From Pollenia angustigena (taxonomy: Eukaryota; Arthropoda; Insecta; Diptera; Polleniidae), in NCBI GenBank assembly GCA_930367215.1, contig OV884058.1:168374478-168438477 (forward strand): a DNA stretch of 64,000 bases, given 5' to 3'. A program made the position numbers and the translations under genes. The notes under the pieces are model-generated. The model was not told the DNA's origin and did no database searches. It worked only from the letters and a program-made list of their open reading frames with translations. Of this stretch, positions 1 through 8,716 are shown one piece after another. The first letter of the stretch is position 1. Each line of letters opens with the position of its first letter.

Positions 1-62
1 TTTAATTTTTCTCCTGCAACGGTGTTCACTTTTCAGATTTTTTTTTTAATAATCATAATTTA

Positions 63-406
63 GCGCTTAGGACAATTGAAGAAAAATGGAAATTTTTAGA
101 GACACATACAAATATACCTAAGGATTTGTTTTTGGACATGCTGAGGTTTTGTATCAAGGAAAGTAGATATTTAGTGTATGATGACAAAATCTATGAACAA
201 AGAAAGGGAATGCCGATGGGCACTCCAGGCTCACCAGTCATAGCTGATATAATTATGGAACAACTTCTGGACATATCACTGGATAAAATGAACGAAAACC
301 CGAGGATAATTATGAAATATGTAGATGATTTATTCGCAATAGTAAAAAAGGACAGAATAAATGACACCATCGAAAAACTAAATTCATTTAATGGACAAAT
401 ACAGTT
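63..406 (+). pseudogene. Penelope-like RT fragment (palm, motifs A-side to YVDD)
   Basis: An open frame from 63 aligns by eye with the RT of the intact Penelope-like ORF at 1858-4395. It carries the motif-B block GMPMGTPGSPVIAD and the catalytic KYVDDLF box. The finger region and everything N-terminal are absent. The frame runs to 406, where the LTR element inserted; a few LTR-encoded residues and a stop follow. Reverse transcriptases of this class are related to telomerase and act by target-primed synthesis. This fragment has no start codon of its own and is not expected to make a functional protein. Confidence 0.88.
403..406. repeat. 4-bp target-site duplication AGTT (left), partner at 8713-8716
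   Basis: AGTT directly precedes the first TG of the 5' LTR at 407. It recurs directly after the last CA of the 3' LTR at 8712. Removing the insert plus one AGTT restores an uninterrupted Penelope reading frame, which is independent proof of the boundaries. Four base pairs is the usual duplication for Ty3/gypsy elements. Confidence 0.93.
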
Positions 407-824
407 TGTAACGTGGAAATAGAAATAGGACGCAGTAACCGGTTTCTATCTCCGCGTTCAATATTTTACATTGATCCTCTATATTTACATAATTTCAATA
501 TTTCATATTTTTTATATTTAATTACATTTTATGTATTCATAATTTCTATTATTATTTTATTTTTATTAAGGTAGAATGTTAGCCACTTTGTATGCCCCTA
601 CTGTAACAAACACACACACAACCGTATGACTACACAAGTTACCATAATAAGTCTCATTTGGTTCAGTTGTGAACTGGGATAAGTAGGAAAGGTTTTGTTA
701 CAATCGGGGCGATTACCACAAGACAAGAAAACCGCCAACCAAGCTCGGAAGTTATATTAATTATAACCAACGAGCAGACTAGGGATACAATCGTAGAATT
801 AGTCACCCTTTTTACCAATAAATG

Positions 825-1283
825 CTCACAAGTGGCTTCGTGTCGCCTGTTCTCACAAGTGGCCTCGTGTCGCCTGACCTCACAAGTGGCTTCGTGTCGC
901 CTGTTCTCACAAGTGGCTTCGTGTCGCCTGTTCTCACAAGTGGCCTCGTGTCGCCTGTTCTCACAAGTGGCTTCGTGTCGCCTGTTCTCACAAGTGGCCT
1001 CGTGTCGCCTGTTCTCACAAGTGGCTTCGTGTCGTCTGTTCTCACAAGTGGCTTCGTGTCGCCTGTTCTCACAAGTGGCTTCGTGTCGCCTGTTCTCACA
1101 AGTGGCTTCGTGTCGCCTGTTCCCACAAGTGGCTTCGTGTCGCCTGTTCTCACAAGTGGCTTCGTGTCGCCAGTTCTCACAAGTGGCCTCGTGTCGCCTG
1201 CTCTCACAAGTGGCTTCGTGTCGCCTGTTCTCACAAGTGGCTTCGTGTCGCCTTTTCGCACAAGTGGCTTCGTATAGTCTGTT
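825..1283. repeat. 27-bp minisatellite, 17 units, within the 5' LTR
   Basis: The unit is CTCACAAGTGGCTTCGTGTC followed by GCCTGTT. It repeats in strict 27-bp register 17 times with scattered single-base variants and no indels. Because 27 is a multiple of 3 and the unit lacks stops in most frames, long ORFs run through it on both strands, for example a nine-residue LTSGFVSPV repeat on + and GDTKPLVRT on -. These are a by-product of periodicity. The 3' LTR has 19 units. Confidence 0.95.
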
Positions 1284-1667
1284 TCCACTAGTATTATTGT
1301 TATCGTAGGAATTCGTAAATTAAGTAGTCTTCTAAGGTTTATGTAGTACTAGCTACTAGTTGTAAGACCCCTTTGTATGTATTATATATATCATTAGTGC
1401 GACGAACGCATCGATTCAAAACAGCAGCCGAGGGAAGAGCCAAGAACGAACCGATCGCTCGACACGCCGACAACCGACCCTGCCAAAGGCGGTGATACGC
1501 AACCGCCGAGCGTCTCATAACCCCGAGCCGTACCCGACCGCCGACCTGAACCTGCCGAAAACTAAACCTATACTCTGGTGTCGACGAGCCGATCAACACG
1601 AATTCCCGCCAGCCGAAGAATCCATCCTAAAGCTGTGGTAGTTAGTCGTATTTCATGAATTATTAAA

Positions 1668-1680
1668 TAATTAATAAAAC
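1668..1680. repeat. 13-bp target duplication of PLE B (partner 5561-5573)
   Basis: TAATTAATAAAAC lies at both edges of the Penelope insertion. The corresponding site in the uninterrupted 3' LTR occurs once, as the close variant TAATTAACAAGAC. Duplications of about this length are common for Penelope-like elements. Confidence 0.88.
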
Positions 1681-1706
1681 ATATATTATTTATTAATTAA
1701 TTTGTT

Positions 1707-1743
1707 CCAATATTTCGATATCCATCGGATATCATTATCAAGG
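1707..1743 (-). other. Conserved 3'-end hairpin of PLE B (hammerhead-like context)
   Basis: On the minus strand GATATCC-GAT-GGATATC forms a 7-bp stem with a GAT loop, followed directly by GAAATATTGG. An identical copy lies at 4537-4573 in the pseudo-LTR. PLE A has the same loop and 3' flank but a wholly different, still complementary stem (9712-9729). Hammerhead ribozymes are known from Penelope-like elements; here the expected CUGANGA box is degenerate (UUGAUAA), so activity in this copy is doubtful. Confidence 0.6.
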
Positions 1744-1857
1744 CTGTAACAATATAAGAAAAACAACAATGTACGAAAAATATTAACAACCACTGTGCTT
1801 AAATAAAGATAAAATACATAATTACAAACAAAAAGAAAACAATTCACTTACAATGAG

Positions 1858-4395
1858 TTACAAGTATATTTGTAAGAGACGTATTACTATCTCCACATTT
1901 AATATTGAACTAACTAAACTATTTAATTTTCTTTTTAATAATGTGTCTATAGCTATTGGCGCAGTTTTCCGTGTCTGTTTTAAAATTTGTATTCTCCTCT
2001 CCTTTGGTATGTTTATAATATGAAGCATCTCCAAAGTATACCGTTTATTATATTTTCCCTCTCTTTGTAATATCTCCACATTATCTAAGTTGGGTTTATG
2101 TAATCTCTCTGCACAGTGGGATGTGAGTGCAGTTTTTTGTGTTGAAATTTTATTTATGTTTTTAAAAACCGATTTATGTCCAGCTAAACGTGTCTTAAGC
2201 TTATTTTTTGTAGTACCGACATAAACTTGATCGCATATGTCTTGGTCATTTCCTGTACAACTTATCTTATATATTACGTTAGTGTTATCCAATTTGTCAA
2301 GTTTAGATTTTGTGTTTGAGAAAAGTTGTTTTAATGTATTCGTTGAAGTGTGAGCAATCATAAATTTGTCCTTATTATAAATTTTAGCATTCTTTATTCT
2401 TTCTGCGATACGTGGTACATACGTCATTGATTTATATATCTTCGAATTCTCTTTATGTTCCATAGATGGTTTTTTTCCAAAGTTTTTAATTAAAGTTTCT
2501 ATTATGTTTTTTGGAAAAGAGTTTCTTGTAAGAATATATTTAATTTTTCCTTTGTTGTGAGAATGGAATGACTCATCGCTAATGGAAAGGACCCTGTTAA
2601 TGAGATTGTTGGCCGTATTAATTATTACCTTTTTTGGTTGACAAGAATTGAAATTAATAATTCTCCCTGAAGCCGTCGGTTTTTGGTACCAGTCTATTTT
2701 TATTCTGTTGCCGCTTCTTATGACCAGGGTATCCAAGTATGGGAGTTTTCCGTTTACCTCCTCCTCCATTGTAAATTTAATGTTTTTGTGGAATGTGTTC
2801 AGTTGCTCTAAGGTCCTTTCTATTGCACTTATCTTTATAATTCCAAAAAGGTCGTCCACATATTTCGTCAATAATTTAGGTTTTTCGTCAAGATTATTCA
2901 TACAAGTTCCAAGGAGTTCCTCCATCACTATATCAGCCACAATAGGTGACGCCGGTGAACCCATTGGCAGTCCTTTGCATTGGATATATACTTTTTCGTT
3001 GTACTTAAAATATCTGTTATCCTTGATGCAAAATCTTAGAATTCTCAAAAATAGTTCCTTTGGTATATTCGTATGTTTCTCTATGTCAGTCCATTTGTTC
3101 TTTATGACATCTATTGCGTAGTCCACTGGAATACTTGGAAAGAGTGACACCACATCAAAGGAAACTAATTTTTCGTCCGTATCTATTGCACTGTTGTTTA
3201 CCTTATTTCTAAATTGCACTGCATCCCTTACGTTATAAACCGAAAATTCCGTTAGTTTTTTTAAAATATTTGTCAGTAATTTGCATAGCTCGCTGGCCGG
3301 CGAATTAACTGATGCACAGATTGGTCTAAGAGGGTAATCTTCCTTATGGATTTTAGGAAGTCCATATATTCTTGGTGCAGTTGCCGCGTCATTTTTCAGT
3401 CTTCTCTTTTCTATCACAGTAATATTATTGCACAAAAATAGTTCATCTACCAAATCATGGTTCTTCTTCTTAAGCGATAATGTGGGATCTTTATTTGTCC
3501 ATCTATATGTCATCATATCATTAAGGATACTCTTCATTCTAATATCATAATCCTTTTTATCCATTGCTACTGTGACATTACCCTTATCCGCTTTTAATAT
3601 AAGTATATTCTTATTTTTGTGCAAAAATTTTTTAGTCTGTTCCACTGTGCTCAGTATATAACGGTCTCTCCTATTTAAATTCTGTTTGTTTATGTGATTT
3701 TCCAGCATTGAAGTGAACTGTGTTCTTGCTGTCTCTTGTTCTTCTTTGTCCTCTATAGTCTGGATGCAATCTTCCCCATCAGCAATAATTTTAAAAAGTG
3801 GGAATTTTCTCTTCTCTGTTGGTATCGCATATTTCTCTCCCAGTGATAAGAGCCATTGAGTCTCTTTAGGTATGTCCGTGCCCGTTTTGTTTATAAACCA
3901 CTTATCATTATAGATAATGTCTAACTCTTTTATTTGTTTTTCCCTTAAATTGTCAAATTTCTTTCTGTGTTTGGTATTTATGTTAATATAACTTTTCCTC
4001 ATTAGTGTCTCTTCACTACTCCAAAGTTGTGTTTTTTCGTCTGGTGTCAAATATTTATTTATTTTTCTCTCCATTTCATTTACCTCTACAGTAGTATACT
4101 TGACAATTTCATGTTTTTGTCTAATCAGCAGATTTAGTAATTTTCTATGAAAATTCTCTAATATTTTATTAAGTGTACTGTTTATTTTGTTGGGAATTGT
4201 CCGATTGTGTTCAAAGATTTTGACAACATTTTTTGTTGAATTGTCCAAAAAATTTGGTATAATACCTGTGTTCCTACATCTCATAAGAAATGTTATTGTA
4301 GACGTCGCATTCAGTTGGTGTTTCTTCAAAGTTTTTCGTTTGTTAATGTAATTTTTGATGTTTTGGTGTTGATGTTTGATATTGTTGTACACCAT
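1858..4395 (-). CDS. Penelope-like reverse transcriptase with C-terminal GIY-YIG endonuclease
   Basis: The protein of 845 residues starts at ATG 4393-4395. The basic N-terminal part (1-250) precedes the RT core: ILKADKGNVTVAM near 267-279, PRIYGLPKIHK at 341-351, motif A SFDVVSLFPSIP with Asp near 414, motif B GLPMGSPASPIVAD at 475-488, and catalytic KYVDD at 511-515. A GIY-YIG nuclease follows at about 707-800, with VIYKISC, VYVGTT, and Arg and His in KTRLAGH. RT copies element RNA at a nick made by the endonuclease. Compared with the partial copy at 4749-5497, this ORF has two extra bases near 1987. They shift the last ~43 residues out of the conserved ending (DTENCANSYRH in the other copy). 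The catalytic cores are intact, so it may still be active. Confidence 0.92.
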   Translation of the reverse strand: MVYNNIKHQHQNIKNYINKRKTLKKHQLNATSTITFLMRCRNTGIIPNFLDNSTKNVVKIFEHNRTIPNKINSTLNKILENFHRKLLNLLIRQKHEIVKYTTVEVNEMERKINKYLTPDEKTQLWSSEETLMRKSYININTKHRKKFDNLREKQIKELDIIYNDKWFINKTGTDIPKETQWLLSLGEKYAIPTEKRKFPLFKIIADGEDCIQTIEDKEEQETARTQFTSMLENHINKQNLNRRDRYILSTVEQTKKFLHKNKNILILKADKGNVTVAMDKKDYDIRMKSILNDMMTYRWTNKDPTLSLKKKNHDLVDELFLCNNITVIEKRRLKNDAATAPRIYGLPKIHKEDYPLRPICASVNSPASELCKLLTNILKKLTEFSVYNVRDAVQFRNKVNNSAIDTDEKLVSFDVVSLFPSIPVDYAIDVIKNKWTDIEKHTNIPKELFLRILRFCIKDNRYFKYNEKVYIQCKGLPMGSPASPIVADIVMEELLGTCMNNLDEKPKLLTKYVDDLFGIIKISAIERTLEQLNTFHKNIKFTMEEEVNGKLPYLDTLVIRSGNRIKIDWYQKPTASGRIINFNSCQPKKVIINTANNLINRVLSISDESFHSHNKGKIKYILTRNSFPKNIIETLIKNFGKKPSMEHKENSKIYKSMTYVPRIAERIKNAKIYNKDKFMIAHTSTNTLKQLFSNTKSKLDKLDNTNVIYKISCTGNDQDICDQVYVGTTKNKLKTRLAGHKSVFKNINKISTQKTALTSHCAERLHKPNLDNVEILQREGKYNKRYTLEMLHIINIPKERRIQILKQTRKTAPIAIDTLLKRKLNSLVSSILNVEIVIRLLQIYL

Positions 4396-4425
4396 TTTTA
4401 CGGCGTGCTCTCCGTAATATATATT

Positions 4426-4488
4426 AAATTAAATTTTTATTTCTTCGACCTTTTTTTTAATTAAAAATAAAAAGTTTTTTCGAGCTCG
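4426..4488. repeat. Inverted arm of PLE B (partner 5498-5560)
   Basis: About 63 bp, containing the CGAGCTCG palindrome, the TTCTTCGACC motif and A/T runs, recurs as a near-perfect reverse complement at 5498-5560. The two arms bracket the partial pseudo-LTR copy. The arm just upstream of the ORF presumably belongs to the element's true 5' end; the outer arm is its inverted duplicate at the insertion edge. Confidence 0.9.
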
Positions 4489-4510
4489 AGGCCAATTATT
4501 TGTAAACAAT

Positions 4511-5497
4511 ATATATTATTTATTAATTAATTTGTTCCAATATTTCGATATCCATCGGATATCATTATCAAGGCTGTAACAATATAAGAAAAACAACAAT
4601 GTACGAAAAATATTAACAACCACTGTGCTTAAATAAAGATAAAATACATAATTACAAACAAAAAGAAAACAATTCACTTACAATGAGTTACAAGTATATT
4701 TGTAAGAGACGTATTACTATCTCCACATTTAATATTGAACTAACTAAACTATTTAATTTTCTTTTTAATAATGTGTCTATAGCTATTGGCGCAGTTTTCC
4801 GTGTCTGTTTTAAAATTTATTCTCCTCTCCTTTGGTATGTTTATAATATGAAGCATCTCCAAAGTATACCGTTTATTATATTTTCCCTCTCTTTGTAATA
4901 TCTCCACATTATCTAAGTTGGGTTTATGTAATCTCTCTGCACAGTGGGATGTGAGTGCAGTTTTTTGTGTTGAAATTTTATTTATGTTTTTAAAATCCGA
5001 TTTATGTCCAGCTAAACGTGTCTTAAGCTTATTTTTTGTAGTACCGACATAAACTTGATCGCATATGTCTTGGTCATTTCCTGTACAACTTATCTTATAT
5101 ATTACGTTAGTGTTATCCAATTTGTCAAGTTTAGATTTTGTGTTTGAGAAAAGTTGTTTTAATGTATTCGTTGAAGTGTGAGCAATCATAAATTTGTCCT
5201 TATTATAAATTTTAGCATTCTTTATTCTTTCTGCGATACGTGGTACATACGTCATTGATTTATATATCTTCGAATTCTCTTTATGTTCCATAGATGGTTT
5301 TTTTCCAAAGTTTTTAATTAAAGTTTCTATTATGTTTTTTGGAAAAGAGTTTCTTGTAAGAATATATTTAATTTTTCCTTTGTTGTGAGAATGGAATGAC
5401 TCATCGCTAATGGAAAGGACCCTGTTAATGAGAATGTTGGCCGTATTAATTATTACCTTTTTTGGTTGACAAGAATTGAAATTAATAATTCTCCCTG
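4511..5497 (-). repeat. Pseudo-LTR: 5'-truncated tandem copy of PLE B
   Basis: This 987-bp segment repeats 1681-2666 almost base for base: 3' UTR, hairpin, and the coding region for the C-terminal part including GIY-YIG. It breaks off abruptly at CTCCCTGA, where the inverted arm begins. Differences from the main copy are few: the 2-bp indel near the ORF end and isolated substitutions such as V/D in the endonuclease and N/I upstream. Confidence 0.9.
4749..5497 (-). pseudogene. Partial Penelope ORF (RT thumb to GIY-YIG) in the pseudo-LTR
   Basis: The frame is open from 5497 down to 4749; the first ATG in it is at 5289-5291, giving 180 residues. It contains the GIY-YIG segment (VIYKISC, VYVGTT, TRLAGH) and the conserved C-terminal KTDTENCANSYRH, which the longer ORF has lost through a 2-bp insertion. 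It has no RT core and cannot retrotranspose alone. It is useful as an in situ reference for what the intact C-terminus should look like. Confidence 0.85.
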
Positions 5498-5759
5498 AGC
5501 TCGAAAAAACTTTTTATTTTTAATTAAAAAAAAGGTCGAAGAAATAAAAATTTAATTTAATAATTAATAAAACCTTATAAAGAAAAGATTAATTCAACCC
5601 CAGTAAGGGTAAACATATCGTCTTCTCACTTAAGGTTAGTGGTTAAGGTTACCCACACTAGCAGAACCGATAATACTTGGTCTTGACTTCCTGGTTTCGT
5701 TTAATTTCGAACTATGACTAGATGGCGAACTTCTCACACGGCGGGGTGGCAGCAGCGAT

Positions 5760-6577
5760 ACCGAACGTTTACACACACTAACGAATCGAGACTTTCTATC
5801 GAAAAGAGAAAATAACGAACTTTCGGCGATGCTGAGGCACCATAGCGCCAAGTTCAGCGAAGCCAAGGCGTTGTGTACAATCGCCAAGCACGAGATCAGA
5901 CTAAAACATTCCAAGCCGATAAGGCAAAGATATATGCCAAGGAATACCGCTATGATGGAAGTCATCAACGCAGAAGAAGCTTTTAGCAACCTGAAGGAAA
6001 CGCTTACCCGCGCCCCAGTACTCGGATGCCCTAAGTTCGAACATCCCTTCTTCCTGCAAACGGATGCGAGCCTAGAGGGCGTTGGAGTCGTTCTCTTCCA
6101 ACGGCATTCGGGCACGGAGGCGGTAATAGCGTATGCCAGCCGTACCCTAACTGAACTGGAAAGGAAGTATTCCACCACCGAACAGGAGTGCCTCGCCATC
6201 CTGTATGGGATACGGAAAATGAGGCCATACTTAGAGGGATACCACTTCACCGATCACCACTCACTAAAATGGTTACACTCGCTACAGAAATCCTCAGGAC
6301 GACTACCCCGGTGGGCCCTCGAACTCCAACAATACGATTTCAACATAGAATATAGGAATGGCAACCTCAATATCGTAGCGGATGCATTATCCCGAACGCC
6401 ACTACCAAATATCGAACACGGTACCATAATGGCTATTTCAGGGGTGGACTGGTACGATCAAATGACGAAGATGGTCATAGAAAACAAGACGAAAAATCCA
6501 GCTTTTCAAATTATACAAAACCAGCTATTCAAACATATTCCACGAAGATCCACACTAGACTCAAACCCGAGTGGAAA
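5760..6577 (+). pseudogene. gypsy-type pol fragment: RT N-terminus fused to RNase H (RT palm deleted)
   Basis: The frame is open upstream of the first ATG at 5829. Residues resembling the RT entry segment (HEIRLKHSKPIRQRYMPRN) run into VINAE and then, near 5975, directly into the RT-RNase H connection (EAFSNLKETLTRAPVLG). The whole palm with LPFG and YxDD boxes is missing, and the deletion keeps the frame. RNase H follows with TDAS, a TEQECLAI helix and FTDHHSLKW, then NIVADALSR. A frameshift near 6560-6577 separates it from the integrase frame. No product with polymerase activity is possible. Confidence 0.85.
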
Positions 6578-7258
6578 ATGTATGTGCCGAGAGGAGGTCG
6601 AACGCGAGTATTAATGGAAAATCACGATTCCCCCGAAGCCGGTCATTTCGGCATATATAAAACGGTAAAACGAATCCAAGAGAAATACTATTGGCCAGGC
6701 TTGTACCGGGATGTTGTTCAATATGTTCGATCATGTGATATATGTGCGCGCTACAAACCCGAGCAACGAAAATTACCCGCGTTGATGAACACCATGCAAT
6801 GCTCCACGCCTCGGGAAATCGTTGCTGCAGATTTTGTCGGCCCCCTACCACGATCCACTACTAGGTACACCTCCCTACTTGTCATTGTGGATATTTTCAG
6901 TAAATGGGTCGAACTATTCCCCTCCCGCCAAGCGTTCGCGGGAGATGTGGTAAGAGCCCTCTGTGAACGCATCATATTCCGTTTCGGTTGCCCCCGCATC
7001 TTTTTATCAGATAACGGACCTCAGTTTATGAGTCGCGCTGTACAGGGCCTTCTTACAGGATATGGTATCCAGCACCGCACGACGGCCCCGTATGCACCAC
7101 ACGAAAATCCGACCGAAAGAATGAATCGCACAATTAAGACAATGATCGCACAGCAAACCGGCGCAAACCACCGCCACTGGGACCAAAAACTCGCCCACAC
7201 GGAGAAGAAAACACTTGGAGCCCCGAGTGGAGCATCGCTCCCCGAAGTAGGAGGGCGA
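6551..7258 (+). pseudogene. gypsy-type integrase fragment
   Basis: This continues the previous pol fragment in another frame. It has an HHCC zinc finger (ENHDSPEAGH, then CDICARYK) and the catalytic core: Asp in VAADFVGPLP, Asp in LSDNGPQF and Glu in NPTERMNRTIK, a complete DDE set. The C-terminal tail is shortened: after a short unmatched stretch the ORF runs into the 3' LTR at 7259 and stops at 7321 inside it. A purine-rich AGTAGGAGGGCGA just before the LTR is the likely polypurine tract. Confidence 0.85.
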
Positions 7259-8712
7259 TGTAACGTGGAAATAGAAATAGGACGCAGTAACCGGTTTCTA
7301 TCTCCGCGTACATTATACTAATATTTTACATTGATCCTCTATATTTACATAATTTCAATATTTCATATTTTTTATATTTAATTACATTTTATTAATTCAT
7401 AATTTCTATTATTATTTTATTTTTATTAAGGTAGTATGTTAGCCACTTTGAACACCCCTACTGTAAAAAACTCACACACAAACGTATGACTACACAAGTT
7501 ACCATAATAAGTCTCATTTGGTTCAGTTGTGAACTGGGATAAGTAGAAAAGGTTCTGTTACAATCGGGGCGATTCACACACGACAAGAAAACCGCCAACC
7601 AATTTCGGAAGTTATATTAATTATAACCAACAAGCAGACTAAAGCTATCGTAGAATTAGTCACCCTTTTTACCAATAAATTCTCACAAGTGGCTTCGTGT
7701 CGACTGTTCTCACAAGTGGCTTCGTGTCACCTGTTCTCACAAGTGGCTTCGTGTCGCCTATTCTCACAAGTGGCCTCGTGCCGCCTGTTCTCACAAGTGG
7801 CTTCGTGTCGCCTGTTCTCACAAGTGGCTTCGTGACGGCTGTTCTCACAAGTGGCCTCGTGTCGCCTGTTCTCACAAGTTGCTTCGTGTCGCCTGTTCTC
7901 ACAAGTGGCTTCGTGTCACCTGTTCTCGCAAGTGCCTTCGTGTCGCCTGTGCTCACAAGTGGCTTCGTGTCGCCTGTTCTCACAAGTGGCCTCGTGTAGC
8001 CTGTTCTCACAAGTGGCTTCGAGTCGCCTGTTCTCACAAGTGGCTTCGTATCGCCTGTTCTCACAAGTGGCATCGTGTCGCCTGTTCTCACAAGTGGCTT
8101 CGTGTCGCCTGTTCTCACAAGTGGCTTCGTGTCGCCTGTTCTCAGAAGTGGCTTCGTGTCGCCTGTTCTCACAAGTGGCTTCGTGTCGCCTGTTTCCACT
8201 AGTATTATTGTTATCGTAGGAATTCGTAAATTAAGTAGTCTTCTAAGGGTTATGTAGTTGTAGCTACTAGTTGTAAGACTAGTTGTATATATCATTAGTG
8301 CAACGAACGCATCGATTCAAAACAGCAGCCGAGGGAAGAGCCAAGAACGAACCGATCGCTGGACACGCCGACAACCGACCCTGCCGAAGGCCGTGATACG
8401 CAACCGCCGAGCGTCTCATAACCCCGAGCCGTACCCGACCGCCGACCTGAACCTGCCGAAAACTAAATTTATACTCTGGTGTCGACGAGCCGATCAACAC
8501 GAATTCCCGCCAGCCGAAGAATCCATCCTAAAGCTGTGGTAGTTAGTCGTATTTCATGAATTGTTAAATAATTAACAAGACCTAATAAAGAAAAGATCAA
8601 TTCAACCCCATTAAGGGTAAACATATCGTCTTCTCACTTAAGGTTAGTGGATCCGTAAGAAAACCCTTGACTCGTCTGAGTTACCTCAGCCGATGAATTA
8701 AACCACGTTACA
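7259..8712 (+). repeat. 3' LTR of the gypsy-type element (complete, 1,454 bp)
   Basis: It begins TGTAACGTGG after a purine-rich tract and ends CCACGTTACA, followed by AGTT. It contains the 19-unit minisatellite and a GC-rich segment around 8300-8520 that is shared with the 5' LTR at 1396-1622. It is the only complete LTR of this element and therefore the reference for the site hit by PLE B. Confidence 0.92.
7682..8194. repeat. 27-bp minisatellite, 19 units, within the 3' LTR
   Basis: The 27-bp unit is the same as at 825-1283, in perfect register for 19 copies with scattered substitutions. It is two units longer than in the 5' LTR. LTRs are identical when an element integrates, so array length or the flanks changed afterwards. 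Confidence 0.95.
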
Positions 8713-8716
8713 AGTT

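Larger units (their letters stand above)
1681..5560 (-). mobile_element. Penelope-like element B, near full length, with pseudo-LTR
   Basis: In its own (minus) orientation the element reads: a 63-bp inverted arm (5560-5498), a 5'-truncated partial copy of the element (5497-4511, pseudo-LTR), the matching inverted arm (4488-4426), an 845-residue ORF (4395-1858), and a 3' UTR to 1681 with a conserved hairpin. The duplicated segments lie 2,830 bp apart and are nearly identical, so the insertion is young. The tandem partial copy with inverted arms is the arrangement known for Penelope elements. Confidence 0.9.
407..5642 (+). repeat. 5' LTR of the gypsy-type element, interrupted by PLE B and truncated at its 3' end
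   Basis: The sequence matches the 3' LTR (7259-8712) from TGTAACGTGG through the minisatellite up to 1680, then again from 5574 to 5642. The stretch between is PLE B plus one target duplication. The last roughly 62 bp of the LTR, ending in CCACGTTACA, are absent: after 5642 the sequence enters internal pol-region DNA directly. A short repeated TTAAGGTTA at the junction suggests a microhomology deletion that also removed the primer site, gag and protease. Confidence 0.85.
407..8712 (+). mobile_element. Ty3/gypsy-type LTR retrotransposon, internally deleted, inserted in PLE A
   Basis: The ends are TGTAACGTGG and CCACGTTACA, a 10-bp perfect inverted repeat of TG...CA type, flanked by AGTT. The long LTRs (3' copy 1,454 bp) contain a minisatellite. 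The internal region is only about 1.6 kb and encodes an RT N-terminus fused to RNase H, followed by integrase. Gag, protease, the RT palm, the primer binding site and the end of the 5' LTR are missing, so the copy is non-autonomous. A second Penelope-like element sits in its 5' LTR. The integrase and RNase H are of the Ty3/gypsy (Metaviridae) type; I cannot name the family more closely. Confidence 0.88.

Noticed and set aside
825..1283. CRISPR-like direct repeats
   Set aside because: Units are directly abutting with no unique spacers, and the context is a eukaryotic LTR.
812..1308. ORFs of 150-158 residues on both strands through the minisatellite (also 7669-8295)
   Set aside because: All are produced by a 27-bp period without stops; several frames are open at once, the starts differ between the two LTRs, and no protein domain is visible.
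1339..1599. 86-residue minus-strand ORF, similar one at 8279-8500
   Set aside because: Present in both LTRs in a GC-rich segment, different ends, no domain; most likely non-coding LTR sequence.
2648..3121. 157-residue plus-strand ORF
   Set aside because: Antisense shadow of the Penelope RT ORF.
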